A stretch of 64,000 nucleotides of DNA from Lactiplantibacillus brownii (GTDB lineage: Bacteria; Bacillota; Bacilli; Lactobacillales; Lactobacillaceae), in the NCBI RefSeq assembly GCF_031085375.1, contig NZ_JAVCWF010000001.1:744001-808000 (forward strand), read 5' to 3'. The notes below the pieces were generated by a model, which saw only the letters and a program-made list of their open reading frames with translations, did not search any database and was not told the origin of the DNA. Numbering within the stretch: the first letter of the stretch is position 1; each line of letters opens with the position of its first letter. The translations under genes and the position numbers were made by a program. Shown here piece after piece: positions 9,246-18,422 of this stretch.

Positions 9246-11381
9246 ATGCCGATCATCGAATTAGTGATTTTATTGGCATGTTTAGTGCTGCTGTCGAATG
9301 TGTTGAGCCACTATCTAGTCGCTATCCCGGTCAGTTTGATTCAAGTCGGGCTGGGTCTAGGAGTGGCTTTATTATTAAATGTACAAGTCAAGCTGCAAAC
9401 GGACTGGTTTATGCTCGTTTTTATTGCGCCGATGCTGTACAACGATGGCAGACAGTTTCCCAAACAAGAGTTGTGGGAACTTCGCGGGGCGATCTTTGCC
9501 AACGCGATCGTGCTTGTATTTATTACCACCATATTAGGGGGCTTTTTGATTCACGTCCTCATTCCAACGATTCCATTAGCAGTCAGCATCGCGCTGGCTG
9601 CCATCCTCTCACCAACTGATCCAGTGGCGGTGCAATCGATTTCTGAAGGGGTAAAGTTACCCAAAGAAATCTTGCACTTAGTGAGTGGCGAAAGCCTGAT
9701 CAATGATGCCAGTGGGTTGATTGGTTTTAAATATGCTTTAGCTGCGGCAGTGACCGGGAGCTTTGTCCTTGGTAGAGCCGTTGGTGATTTCTTTTACATT
9801 AGTTTAGTCGGCCTGGCCGTGGGGCTGGCGTTGATTACGATTATTCAGTTGATTCGCGATATTTTGCGACGTGAAGGGATCAATGACACGGTCTTTAACG
9901 TGGTCTTACAAATTCTGACCCCCTTTGCCATCTATTTTATCGCCGAAGAATGGTTCCACGCGTCAGGGGTTGTTGCGGTTGTTGCGGCCGGCGTGTTAGC
10001 ACACGTTCAAGGTTCACATGAGGCCGAAGACGCGCCAGAATTGCGATTAGTGACGGAAAAAGTCTGGAATATCATTGTGTACTTGCTGAATGGGATTGTT
10101 TTCCTTATTTTGGGGATTGAACTACCCATTGCGACGAAGGCAACCATTGAAGGCAATCACACCAATACGTTGCATGCGATTTTTGATGTGCTGATTGTCT
10201 GGGGGATTCTACTCTTGATTCGGGTCGCTTGGACGTATGGTTACATGCTGATCAACTGGTTGCGAAATCATGAAAAAACCAAGCCAAGTTTACGAATTGC
10301 AACGTTGTCTGGCTTATCTGGTGTTCGTGGAGCGATTACCATGGCCGGGGTCTTCACGATTCCGACGGTGATTGCCAACGGTGATGCTTTCCCAGAACGC
10401 GCCTTAGTGCTCTTTATCGCGGCTGGTGTAATCATCGTGAGTTTAGTTTCGGCAGCTGGGATCTTACCGATTATGGCTGCCAAATCCTTGCCATTCATGA
10501 CACGGGGTTCTAGCTTAGATGAAGATGGTGCGGTGATCGTGGACGATCCGGATGATGAGGGTGAGGACACGACCGCCATTGCGCCCCAGCAATTTACTTA
10601 CAAACAAGCTCGGATTTATGTGTTACAACTTGCTGTTCAAAACATTGAAGAACATCGGCGTCCTGAGAATCAGCGTGCCGCTTATGATTTGATCTTGGAT
10701 CAACAATTTCAAATTCGGCGATTAGAAGTGGCTTCACAGACGGCCGATGAACTCCAGCCAATGTTGACGGATGAGATGCAGCTACGGTTAGTTGCTTTGG
10801 CGGGTGAACGTCAGGCCGTCAAAGAGATGCTGGCGGCTGGTGAAACGTCAAAATTAGGGGCACAAGCCTATTTGCGGCGGATTGATCGCCGGGAACAACG
10901 GTTGTCACAAGCGGCACATAAGCCCGGTTTACCAACGCTAAGGTCATTACGCTTGATGTTTGCGCGTGGGATGCAAAGCTTGCGCGTGTGGTTAACACCG
11001 GTCGATAGCGATAAATTTCGCGCCGAACAGTTGGAGATTCAACGGGTGGCTTCCAAAGCGGCCATTAAGGCATTATCACGTTATTTGAAGCAAACGGGTG
11101 TCGATGAACAACAATTTGATCGACAAGCACTCTACCACTTAATCGTTCACTACCGTAACCGGATTGAGAGTGCTAAAGCGGATCATAGTTTGTCACGGGC
11201 CGATTATGAACGTCAACTGCAAACTTTGCGGATTAAAAGTCTAGGTGCCGAACGAGCGGGAGTACAACACTTATTAGAAAGTGGTCAAATCAGCTTACGA
11301 ACGGCCTCCAAGCTCCGCCAATTCATTAACTATTCTGAAAATTTATTAATGTTGAATGACATTGAAGCAGATGACGATTAA
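9246..11381 (+). CDS. CPA1-type Na+/H+ antiporter
   Basis: A 711-residue cation/proton antiporter. About 12 hydrophobic segments fill residues 1-420. The ion-binding core shows LSPTDPVAV near residue 120 and the NDASGL segment near 153, both characteristic of NhaP/NhaK-type exchangers. The remaining 290 residues form a hydrophilic, probably cytoplasmic, tail with helical Arg/Glu/Gln-rich character, which could be regulatory. ATG 9246 follows AAAGGAGG; the upstream TTG 9222 lies before that site. It is tandem with murB. Confidence 0.92.
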   Translation: MPIIELVILLACLVLLSNVLSHYLVAIPVSLIQVGLGLGVALLLNVQVKLQTDWFMLVFIAPMLYNDGRQFPKQELWELRGAIFANAIVLVFITTILGGFLIHVLIPTIPLAVSIALAAILSPTDPVAVQSISEGVKLPKEILHLVSGESLINDASGLIGFKYALAAAVTGSFVLGRAVGDFFYISLVGLAVGLALITIIQLIRDILRREGINDTVFNVVLQILTPFAIYFIAEEWFHASGVVAVVAAGVLAHVQGSHEAEDAPELRLVTEKVWNIIVYLLNGIVFLILGIELPIATKATIEGNHTNTLHAIFDVLIVWGILLLIRVAWTYGYMLINWLRNHEKTKPSLRIATLSGLSGVRGAITMAGVFTIPTVIANGDAFPERALVLFIAAGVIIVSLVSAAGILPIMAAKSLPFMTRGSSLDEDGAVIVDDPDDEGEDTTAIAPQQFTYKQARIYVLQLAVQNIEEHRRPENQRAAYDLILDQQFQIRRLEVASQTADELQPMLTDEMQLRLVALAGERQAVKEMLAAGETSKLGAQAYLRRIDRREQRLSQAAHKPGLPTLRSLRLMFARGMQSLRVWLTPVDSDKFRAEQLEIQRVASKAAIKALSRYLKQTGVDEQQFDRQALYHLIVHYRNRIESAKADHSLSRADYERQLQTLRIKSLGAERAGVQHLLESGQISLRTASKLRQFINYSENLLMLNDIEADDD

Positions 11382-11522
11382 TAAATTATTTTATATTGCA
11401 TTGTAATAGTTCTCGGTTATAATAATGTTAGAATAGTATTTATAGTGAATGATTAGAACTGGCAATTAGTTGTTAGTTCTGAAACGGGATTTTTAATGCT
11501 AGACCTAGCGGGGGGACGTAAC

Positions 11523-12032
11523 ATGACAGAAACAGAGATTCATGAACAATTCGTTGAAACTTATATGCACATTTTGAAGTATATCGGGGATTTCGTCTCG
11601 GTACCGACACGGCCATATAAGATCACTTTTGAGGCTTATATTGTGATGCGGATGATCGCCACGACTAAGGAACCATTAACGTTAGTCAAGATTGCGAATG
11701 CTCAACGTGTTTCGCGGAGCGCGATTGCGCGTCAAATCAATGTTTTGTTAGATTTAAAGTATATTGACCAAACGACCAACAAGAGTGATCGGCGGATCAA
11801 GTACTTATCACTGACCCCAGCTGGGTTGAAAGTTGAACAAGCCATTAGTACGGCTTCGGATGAACGTTTCCACCAGTGGTTACAGGTTTACGGTGAAAAA
11901 CGCGCAGACGACACGCTCCGTTACATTACGGATGCTGAAAAGAAAGCGACTGAAATGGGTTTTAGTGGTTTTAGTGGCTTACATGACAAGCGCAGTGCGC
12001 ATGCCAGTTACAGCGACCCTAAAGTGTTATAA
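11523..12032 (+). CDS. MarR-family transcriptional regulator
   Basis: A 169-residue winged-helix regulator. The recognition region reads LVKIANAQRVSRSAIARQINVLLDLKYI and is followed by the wing NKSDRRIKYLSLT. ATG 11523 lies behind a GGGGGGA ribosome site. It resembles the MarR protein at 44625-45101 in the HTH region, including a shared VSRSAIARQI/VTCSAISRQI pattern, so the two are likely paralogues. Its targets are unknown; it may regulate itself or the neighbouring antiporter. Confidence 0.88.
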   Translation: MTETEIHEQFVETYMHILKYIGDFVSVPTRPYKITFEAYIVMRMIATTKEPLTLVKIANAQRVSRSAIARQINVLLDLKYIDQTTNKSDRRIKYLSLTPAGLKVEQAISTASDERFHQWLQVYGEKRADDTLRYITDAEKKATEMGFSGFSGLHDKRSAHASYSDPKVL

Positions 12033-12065
12033 GTAATTAGTCATCAAAATTGATCTACTCAAATA

Positions 12066-12113
12066 AAAAGACTATTGATCATCGTTTTTAAACGAAAATC
12101 AATAGTCTTTTTT
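12066..12113. terminator. Bidirectional terminator
   Basis: A 14-bp perfect stem (12066-12079 with 12098-12111) with runs of T on either strand separates the convergent MarR and DUF1361 genes. Confidence 0.85.
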
Positions 12114-12780
12114 AAGATTCTGAGTTGGAATTTTGACTGGGATTAAGGGTCGTCGTGAAACGCCAAGCGCCGTAGATCACAAGCTGTAAGGCCCAGATGA
12201 TTAAGACGAAAGCTAACATTTTAGATGACCACATTTCGGCTAATTGTTCCAAAATATATTGTGGCGTAATCAGCAAGTAAATCGTGTGAAGTCGTAAGAA
12301 ACGGCCCACGTACACGCCAATGCTGGCAAATAAGAATAAGACCATGCTAATCAAGGTTCGGCCGGCGAATAATTTTGTTAAATGTAATCGCCGCTGAATT
12401 TCTTGGGCAATCTGATCCACGCTGTAGGTCCCTAATATGATAGAGACCACTGTCGGTGTGACTAAGTAAGCAAAGTCGCGCCACATGCCCAAATCAAATT
12501 TAAGCAAGCCGTTGACCGCGTATGGTTTCAGTAGACTCAAATGAAATAGATCGGTTAATAAATAAGGCGCGTTCGGGTAGAATAGTAACCAAATAACCGC
12601 CAGCAACCAGAAGAAAATGGTTGAACGACGACTTGTGAGCCAAAAACTTAGTTCAATGGGGATATAAGCTAATAGGGTGTTCAACAATAGGAACGAAAAA
12701 GAATCATGAATGGTTAACGCCACGAAGCCCATAAATCCCCAATAAGCTAACCGGACGAGCCAACGTTGTAAACGGGTCAT
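12112..12780 (-). CDS. DUF1361 membrane protein
   Basis: A 222-residue polytopic membrane protein with about six or seven hydrophobic helices. Features typical of the DUF1361 family are the WLLFYPNAPYLLTDLFHL segment near residues 65-82 and the RDFAYLVTPT segment near 103. Function is unknown. Its stop codon overlaps the bidirectional terminator. It is transcribed away from the divergent cdaA operon. Confidence 0.85.
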   Translation of the reverse strand: MTRLQRWLVRLAYWGFMGFVALTIHDSFSFLLLNTLLAYIPIELSFWLTSRRSTIFFWLLAVIWLLFYPNAPYLLTDLFHLSLLKPYAVNGLLKFDLGMWRDFAYLVTPTVVSIILGTYSVDQIAQEIQRRLHLTKLFAGRTLISMVLFLFASIGVYVGRFLRLHTIYLLITPQYILEQLAEMWSSKMLAFVLIIWALQLVIYGAWRFTTTLNPSQNSNSES

Positions 12781-12924
12781 TTGATCACCACACTTTCACC
12801 ATCATTTTAACAGAAATATTAGCGAAGCTATATTAATTAATCACAAGTTTAATACTAATGCAAAAAAATGCAGATTTTGGTCGCTTCGATTGCAAAAGGG
12901 GTCAACGCTAATGGTTCCCCGTGC

Positions 12925-12930
12925 TATAAT
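12925..12930 (+). promoter_or_regulatory. -10 element of the cdaA operon
   Basis: A perfect TATAAT stands 35 bp before the cdaA start; the -35 region (near 12902) matches the consensus poorly. Confidence 0.55.
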
Positions 12931-12964
12931 GTGAAAGTAAATAATTTTCATAAGGAGGGGGATT

Positions 12965-13807
12965 ATGAACTTCAACTGGAGCGATTTGTTGACGGTGACA
13001 AACTTTGTCCGGCTCCTTGACATACTAGTGGTCTGGTTTGTCATTTATGAATTGATTGTCCTATTGCAAGGGACCAAAGCGGTACAGCTGTTCCGCGGGA
13101 TCGTTGTGATTGCAGTCGTTAAAATTTTGAGCGTGGTCATTGGTCTAGATACGGTTTCATGGATTATGGACCAAATCATTAACTGGGGAGTCATCGCCCT
13201 CGTGATCGTCTTTCAGCCAGAAATTCGGCGCGGCTTGGAACATTTGGGCCGTGGGTCGATTTTTGTGCGAGGCAAGCGTCAAAATGAAGACGAAGAACGG
13301 ATGATTAACGAACTGGATAAAGCCATTCAATATATGGCCAAACGTCGAATCGGGGCGTTAATGTCCATCAAGATGGACACTGGTTTGGAAGATTACATTG
13401 AAACTGGGATCGCCCTTGATGCGGACATTACCGGTGAGCTCTTAATAAATATATTTATTCCAAATACGCCCTTGCATGATGGTGCGGTGATCATTCAAGA
13501 TAATCAAATTAAGGTGGCGGCCGCTTACTTACCGCTATCTGAAAGTAATTTGATCCCGAAAGAATTAGGGACACGCCATCGGGCCGCTGTCGGGATCAGT
13601 GAAGTGACGGATGCCTTGACCATTGTGATCTCGGAAGAAACTGGCGAAGTCTCCATTACCAAAGATAATGAATTGATGCGCGGTATGACTCGTGAGAATT
13701 ATTTGCGCTATTTCCGGCAAGTCTTATTAACACCGGAAGATGAAACGAAGCAAAACGCGATTCAAAATTGGTTCGTACACATCTTTGGAGGGGGGCAACG
13801 TAAGTGA
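12965..13807 (+). CDS. cdaA: Diadenylate cyclase CdaA
   Basis: A 280-residue membrane-anchored enzyme making c-di-AMP from two ATP. Three N-terminal transmembrane helices (to about residue 80) precede the DAC domain, which carries the catalytic DGA motif in PLHDGAVII near residue 172 and the GTRHRAAVG motif near 200. AAGGAGGGGG precedes the ATG. It overlaps cdaR by 4 bp and is followed by glmM, the standard Firmicute cdaA-cdaR-glmM arrangement in which both CdaR and GlmM modulate the cyclase. Confidence 0.97.
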   Translation: MNFNWSDLLTVTNFVRLLDILVVWFVIYELIVLLQGTKAVQLFRGIVVIAVVKILSVVIGLDTVSWIMDQIINWGVIALVIVFQPEIRRGLEHLGRGSIFVRGKRQNEDEERMINELDKAIQYMAKRRIGALMSIKMDTGLEDYIETGIALDADITGELLINIFIPNTPLHDGAVIIQDNQIKVAAAYLPLSESNLIPKELGTRHRAAVGISEVTDALTIVISEETGEVSITKDNELMRGMTRENYLRYFRQVLLTPEDETKQNAIQNWFVHIFGGGQRK

Positions 13808-14781
13808 AAAAATTCATGGATAGCGCCTGGTCAATGCGGTTATTGGCCTTGATTTGTGCACTGGCCTTATTTGCTTACGTTAGCTCGATGAAGACGAATA
13901 ATACGTCCAGTCTGTTAACGAATAGCACGTCTAAAACCACGTTAACTTCCAACCGGAAAGTGACCATTACCGCGCCTTTGGAATTGAACGTGAATAGCAC
14001 TAAATATTTTGTGACTGGTTACCCTGAAAACGTTAAAATTACGATTGAGGGTCCGGCGGCCTTAGTGACGACCACGGCCAATACACAGAATTTTAAAGTT
14101 TACGCGAACTTATCAGATCTATCGATTGGTCGTCATAGCGTCAAAGTTCAAGTCGATGGCTTGAATAAAGAATTAAGTTATACTTTAAATCAAAAATATA
14201 TCCATGTTAATATTCAACAACGGCGGACCGCAACCTATAAGGTGAGTGCTGATTTCAATAAGAGCAACGTCGCATCCGGCTATGAGGTCGGTAGCGCGCG
14301 TTTAGGCACAGCTTCGGTTAAAGTTACCGGGGCGGTCAGCGAAGTTAGCAAGGTCGCCAAAGTCGTGGCAGTGGTTAACACCGAGAAAAACTTGAAAAAG
14401 TCGGTCAACCAGCAAGCGATGATTGAGGCTTTGGATGCCAATGGGCAAACGTTGAATGTCGTCTTAACGCCGTCAACGACGTCCGTCTATATTCCAATTA
14501 CGGCGGCCACAACGAAGAAAGATGTCGCGGTGGATCTGAAAGCCAGTGGGAAGACGACGGCGGATACGAGTTATTCGTTTTCAACGGATACGAAGTCCGT
14601 CTCGGTCACTGGGACTAAGGCCGCGTTGGCTAAGCTGGATAAACTACCGGTGGATGTCGATGTGACGGATGTCAATGCGACCACGACAAAAACGGTGGAC
14701 ATTTCTGACACTGACGAAGATGGCATTTCGGCGGTGAGTCCAGCCACAATTAAAGTTAAAATTACAGTTAAAAATAACTGA
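13804..14781 (+). CDS. cdaR: CdaR (YbbR-domain regulator of CdaA)
   Basis: A 325-residue extracytoplasmic protein anchored by one N-terminal helix (about residues 8-25). The rest consists of tandem YbbR repeats, seen as recurring VKITIEGPAALV-type and VSVTGTKAAL-type strands. It binds and regulates CdaA from outside the membrane. The GTG start overlaps the cdaA stop (GTGA), indicating coupled translation. The Ser/Thr/Lys-rich composition is normal for a surface-exposed protein. Confidence 0.93.
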   Translation: MKKFMDSAWSMRLLALICALALFAYVSSMKTNNTSSLLTNSTSKTTLTSNRKVTITAPLELNVNSTKYFVTGYPENVKITIEGPAALVTTTANTQNFKVYANLSDLSIGRHSVKVQVDGLNKELSYTLNQKYIHVNIQQRRTATYKVSADFNKSNVASGYEVGSARLGTASVKVTGAVSEVSKVAKVVAVVNTEKNLKKSVNQQAMIEALDANGQTLNVVLTPSTTSVYIPITAATTKKDVAVDLKASGKTTADTSYSFSTDTKSVSVTGTKAALAKLDKLPVDVDVTDVNATTTKTVDISDTDEDGISAVSPATIKVKITVKNN

Positions 14782-14806
14782 AAATCTGAAATGAGGTAAA
14801 GAAACG

Positions 14807-16165
14807 ATGAAATATTTTGGTACTGATGGTGTGCGTGGCATTGCAAACTCTGGGTTAACCCCTGAACTTGCTTTTCGTTTAGGTCGTGCTGGTGGGTATG
14901 TCTTAACGGAACATGCTGAAGATAAAGAAACCCAACCACGGGTCTTAGTTGCGCGCGATACGCGGATCTCTGGTCAAATGTTAGAAGAATCATTGATTGC
15001 TGGTTTATTATCCGCCGGGATTGAAGTGTTACGCTTAGGCGTGATCACGACGCCTGGGGTTGCTTACTTAGTTCGGATTCAAGATGCAGACGCTGGGGTC
15101 ATGATTTCAGCTTCTCACAACCCGGTTGAAGATAATGGCATCAAGTTCTTTGGTGGTGACGGCTTCAAGTTATCCGATGCCAAAGAAGAAGAAATTGAAG
15201 CCTTACTTGAACAACCTAAGGATGACCTACCACGCCCAGCCGCAGAAGGCTTAGGGACGGTTGCTGATTTTCCAGAAGGTAACTTGAAGTATTCTCAATT
15301 CTTGGAACAAACGATTTCCGATGATTTAAGCGGCTTACATTTAGCCGTTGATGGCGCTAATGGCTCAACCAGCAATTTGGTCTCACGGATTTTTGCGGAC
15401 TTAAATGTTGATTTTGACACGATGGCTACGTCACCAGATGGCTTGAATATTAACAAAGGCGTGGGTTCTACCCATCCAGAGGCTTTATCCAAGTTTGTCG
15501 TTGAAAAGGGTGCCCAAGTTGGGTTAGCCTTTGATGGGGATGGCGACCGGTGTATTGCCGTTGATGAATTGGGCAATATCATTGATGGTGACAAGATCAT
15601 GTATATTTGTGGTAAATTCTTGGCAGAACGTGGCAAGCTTAAAAAGGATACCGTAGTCACGACCGTTATGAGTAACCTTGGTCTATATAAGGCCCTGGAA
15701 GCAGCCGGCCTCCACAGTGAACAAACCAAAGTTGGTGACCGTTACGTTGTTGAAGAAATGCTCAAAGATGGCTTCAACTTAGGTGGCGAACAATCTGGTC
15801 ACGTGGTCTTCTTAGACTTCAATACGACTGGTGATGGGATGTTAACTGGGATTCAATTACTACATGTCATGAAAGAAACTGGTAAGAAGCTGTCTGAATT
15901 AGCTGCGGAAGTCACCACTTATCCACAAAAGTTAGTGAACGTTAAAGTTCAAGACAAGCAAGCGGCCTTAGACAACGAACAAATCAAGGCCGTGATCGGT
16001 GAAGTTGAAACTGAAATGGCTGGCGATGGTCGGGTGTTAGTTCGTCCTTCAGGAACGCAAGACTTACTCCGGGTCATGGCAGAAGCCAAGACCGACGAAT
16101 TGGTCAATGCATACGTTGATCGAATCGTGGATGTGGTGCGTAATGAAGTTGGCGTAACTGAATAA
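14807..16165 (+). CDS. glmM: Phosphoglucosamine mutase
   Basis: A 452-residue enzyme converting glucosamine-6-phosphate to glucosamine-1-phosphate on the way to UDP-GlcNAc. The N-terminal TDGVRGIAN, the phosphoserine loop [12 protein letters not shown] near residue 102, the metal loop FDGDGDRC near 242-249 and the phosphate-binding [11 protein letters not shown] near 408 are all intact. It closes the cdaA operon. GlmS, which makes its substrate, is encoded 2.9 kb downstream, after an AT-rich insertion. Confidence 0.97.
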   Translation: MKYFGTDGVRGIANSGLTPELAFRLGRAGGYVLTEHAEDKETQPRVLVARDTRISGQMLEESLIAGLLSAGIEVLRLGVITTPGVAYLVRIQDADAGVMISASHNPVEDNGIKFFGGDGFKLSDAKEEEIEALLEQPKDDLPRPAAEGLGTVADFPEGNLKYSQFLEQTISDDLSGLHLAVDGANGSTSNLVSRIFADLNVDFDTMATSPDGLNINKGVGSTHPEALSKFVVEKGAQVGLAFDGDGDRCIAVDELGNIIDGDKIMYICGKFLAERGKLKKDTVVTTVMSNLGLYKALEAAGLHSEQTKVGDRYVVEEMLKDGFNLGGEQSGHVVFLDFNTTGDGMLTGIQLLHVMKETGKKLSELAAEVTTYPQKLVNVKVQDKQAALDNEQIKAVIGEVETEMAGDGRVLVRPSGTQDLLRVMAEAKTDELVNAYVDRIVDVVRNEVGVTE

Positions 16166-16182
16166 GTATTTATTAATCAAAA

Positions 16183-16222
16183 TGAGCTTGGGACAAACTC
16201 ACTCGAATCTCGTTTTTGAGGC
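16183..16222 (+). repeat. Left flank of the AT-rich cassette, inverted relative to 18374-18418
   Basis: AATGAGCTTGG and, after a short variable part, CTCACTCGAATCTCGTTTTT here correspond to AATGAGCTCGG and CTCATTCGGATCTCGTTTTT on the minus strand of 18418-18374. The two copies are in inverted orientation and bracket the exporter cassette. The GGGACAAA core also recalls the ends of the C repeats. Confidence 0.55.
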
Positions 16223-16275
16223 TGAACAAATCAAATGTAGATTCAGCTGCTCAGATTGAGTAGTTTTTCGTTAAT

Positions 16276-16377
16276 CTAGACAAACTTATACCTTGGTCTT
16301 ACAGAGAAAATTAATACCTGCAGTAAAGTTGCTTGTCCCTTATGCTTTGCTTCAAAATCTGATAAAATTTGTTCCAT
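16276..16377 (-). pseudogene. Short degenerate reading frame behind a hairpin
   Basis: A 33-residue minus-strand frame starts MEQILSDFEAKHKGQ, with ordinary codon character, then loses coherence and stops at 16276. Directly in front of the ATG lies a 24-bp imperfect inverted repeat (about 16380-16437, arms beginning GAAGACC) and no ribosome site is visible. I read it as the 5' remnant of an unidentified gene; it could instead be a tiny real peptide. Confidence 0.3.
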
Positions 16378-16509
16378 GGAAGACCGCTTCTCTCTATTGA
16401 TGTGTGGTAACTCAATTAGAGATGAAGGGGTCTTCTTTGTCAACCAATCTTTCTACTGAGAGAAATTTCACACTAACAGAGTGACGTGATGATATTAGAT
16501 GATTTTTTG

Positions 16510-16548
16510 TTAATAAGAAATCAGAAAAACTCTCTGATTTCTTATTAA
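16510..16548. repeat. 15-bp inverted repeat at the exporter stop codon
   Basis: Arms 16510-16524 and 16534-16548 are perfect complements and overlap the exporter's stop codon. No T-run follows on the minus strand, so it is not a classical intrinsic terminator, though it may stabilise the transcript end. Confidence 0.6.
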
Positions 16549-17789
16549 TCTGACATTTTATTCGAATCAATAGCATGTAACCACAAAAACAAAGTTACAC
16601 CTAGCATTAACAAAATAATTGCAGTTCCAGAGTAAATCACTTGATACCGAACATGATCAAACAAAAACGTATAAACTAAAACCCCAATTGGATTTAAAAT
16701 TTGAGATAAGGTCAACATTACGGTTGTTAGATGTCCTAGCAAATTATATGGCGCTTCAGTTTGAAAATATGCAAATAATGGGGGATCACCCAAAGCGTTT
16801 AACAAACCTAAACAAAAATTGACGCAGGAAAAAATGACTAACAACGGAAAAATAGCAGTTTGAATCAATACTCCAGTAAAAACCATTACTAGTCCAAATA
16901 GTGTGTACACCCAAAAAGCAAATCTAAATATATTTTTTAACATCACAAACGTTATAATCATTCCACCTAGCACAACACCAACAGAAGTGAAAGATTGAAT
17001 TGTTCCTGAAATTGTAGCACTTTTATGTAGCTGATGCATTACTACATAAGGTCCTCCGATTTGAAACGCAACATATGCAACGTTTAATAAACTAGCTAGT
17101 ATCACCAAAAAAAGTAGTCTGTGTTCTCGCAGTAAGTATTCCCAAACTGACCTAAAAGTAACTTTTTCATCAGATATTACAGAGTTAACTTTATTTTCCA
17201 CCGAAAATGCATTGAAATCTGTTCTGTGCGTCAACCACAGCGTAACTAATTCTGTAATAATCTGAATTAATAAAATGTACTTCAAGGGAAACAACCCAAA
17301 AAGTACACCTGCGAGCGGTGGCGCCAAAATACCCGCTGTTGAATTGCCAACGCTTTGAACCGCGTTCAACCGTTGCACTAATTTCGAGGGTACGATTCCC
17401 TTAACAGAAGCCATATAGGATAGAGAAAAAAAACGCCCAGCAATATTCATAAAGATACTCACAATTACAGCAGATGCCAACAATCCATATTTACCATTTG
17501 TTAAGATCACGTACCCCTCAAAACCCAACAAGCTGATAATTGTTAGGATAGTCCCTAATATTGTGGTCTTCTTATGACTCCAGCTATCAATTAAATTCGC
17601 AATCCATGGAGCCGTTACTAGACTGACAATTGGTCCAATAAATATTGAAAGTCCGAAACTAAGTGCAGATCCGGTTTGGGCTAAAAGGTAATAACCAAGC
17701 GTATACGAGAACAGTTGTGCACCTAAAGCATTGATAATTGTGCTTGCTCCTGAGCGAATCAACTGGTGCTCGGCTAACGACAACTTCAT
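16545..17789 (-). CDS. MFS exporter (macrolide/siderophore efflux type)
   Basis: A 414-residue permease with about 12 hydrophobic helices. The N-terminal layout (GASTIINALGAQLFSYTLGY, then TAPWIANLIDSWSHKKT, a motif A-like loop) fits the MFS_3 efflux group that includes MefA- and EntS-like exporters. ATG 17789 is chosen because AAAGGAG lies upstream; an in-frame extension to 17855 lacks a ribosome site. Base composition is visibly richer in A+T than the surrounding glmM and glmS genes, suggesting horizontal acquisition. A 51-residue ORF is transcribed divergently 200 bp away, and its product could be a related factor, but no substrate can be named. Confidence 0.82.
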   Translation of the reverse strand: MKLSLAEHQLIRSGASTIINALGAQLFSYTLGYYLLAQTGSALSFGLSIFIGPIVSLVTAPWIANLIDSWSHKKTTILGTILTIISLLGFEGYVILTNGKYGLLASAVIVSIFMNIAGRFFSLSYMASVKGIVPSKLVQRLNAVQSVGNSTAGILAPPLAGVLFGLFPLKYILLIQIITELVTLWLTHRTDFNAFSVENKVNSVISDEKVTFRSVWEYLLREHRLLFLVILASLLNVAYVAFQIGGPYVVMHQLHKSATISGTIQSFTSVGVVLGGMIITFVMLKNIFRFAFWVYTLFGLVMVFTGVLIQTAIFPLLVIFSCVNFCLGLLNALGDPPLFAYFQTEAPYNLLGHLTTVMLTLSQILNPIGVLVYTFLFDHVRYQVIYSGTAIILLMLGVTLFLWLHAIDSNKMSD

Positions 17790-17896
17790 AACACCACTCC
17801 TTTCAAAACAACACGTTTGTATTTTAATCATTTTGTAATTATTTTCTGTATACAAATACTACCACGTGGGGGTTCTGCTTTCAACATGAGGTTAAT

Positions 17897-17912
17897 TGTT
17901 GTAATTGATTAC
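17897..17912. promoter_or_regulatory. Perfect palindrome in the divergent promoter region
   Basis: TTGTAAT-TG-ATTACAA is a perfect 7-2-7 inverted repeat midway between the exporter and the 51-residue ORF, with another TTGTAATTA half-site near 17833. It is a candidate operator; the regulator is not encoded nearby. Confidence 0.45.
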
Positions 17913-17991
17913 AAAAAAATTAGATTTCTTCTTGAATTATTATTTAATGTGGTGTTTAATATAGTCATTCCAAGGGAAAGGAGATTTTATT

Positions 17992-18147
17992 ATGAGCGAA
18001 GTAACTAGCGTTAAAGTCGATAATACTTCAATGATTGATGCTAACTCCATTTCAAAAGAGAATGAAGTCGCTAAGAAAATGTGGATCAATTTTGAAGCAG
18101 ACTATAAAACACGCATCCATGATTTAATTGACAAAAAAGATGCATAA
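17992..18147 (+). CDS. Uncharacterised 51-residue protein
   Basis: This ATG-to-TAA frame has an excellent AAAGGAG ribosome site 7-8 nt upstream, which supports real translation. The product is polar and charged, without cysteine, signal peptide or membrane helix; the second half (KKMWINFEADYKTRIHDLI) looks helical. I recognise no family. It is divergent from the MFS exporter within the AT-rich cassette. It could be a small regulator, a peptide exported or sensed by the system, or the N-terminus of a decayed larger gene; none of these is demonstrated. Confidence 0.55.
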   Translation: MSEVTSVKVDNTSMIDANSISKENEVAKKMWINFEADYKTRIHDLIDKKDA

Positions 18148-18249
18148 ATCATTGGATCGCCTGCTACAACAGAAAAGCTTATTTCATTATTTGATTGCTA
18201 TTCGAATGTATAGCAACACAAAAAAAGATTGGCCCTGCTCAACTAATTT

Positions 18250-18296
18250 AAATGAACCTCCTGAGTTGGAACACTTTCTACTCAGGAGGTTCATTT
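18250..18296. repeat. Perfect 17-bp hairpin containing AGGAGG
   Basis: Arms 18250-18266 and 18280-18296 are exact complements with a 13-nt loop. One arm contains CAGGAGGTTC and the other its complement. No T-run follows. It is 100 bp downstream of the 51-residue ORF and may be a transcript-end structure or a remnant element end. Confidence 0.7.
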
Positions 18297-18373
18297 GGCA
18301 TCGATTATTCCCCCAAAAAATATTTTTAATATCCAGCCCGTTTTATTCATAGAATCGATGTTAATCGCAAAAC

Positions 18374-18418
18374 TTCAAAAACGAGATCCGAATGAGCCTT
18401 CAAAATTCCGAGCTCATT
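18374..18418 (-). repeat. Right flank of the AT-rich cassette
   Basis: Inverted, diverged counterpart of 16183-16222 (see that entry). Its outer part also forms the stem of the terminator at 18391-18422. Confidence 0.5.
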
Positions 18419-18422
18419 TTTT
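18391..18422 (+). terminator. Intrinsic terminator of the small-ORF transcript
   Basis: AATGAGC (18391-18397) pairs with GCTCATT (18412-18418), followed by a run of T to 18422. Confidence 0.6.

Noticed and set aside
9212..9619. A 135-residue frame overlapping the antiporter start
   Set aside because: Wrong-frame shadow of the antiporter gene, which has the ribosome site and membrane-protein pattern.
18128..18352. A 74-residue frame after the 51-residue ORF
   Set aside because: No ribosome site, overlaps the end of the better-supported small ORF and runs through a perfect hairpin.
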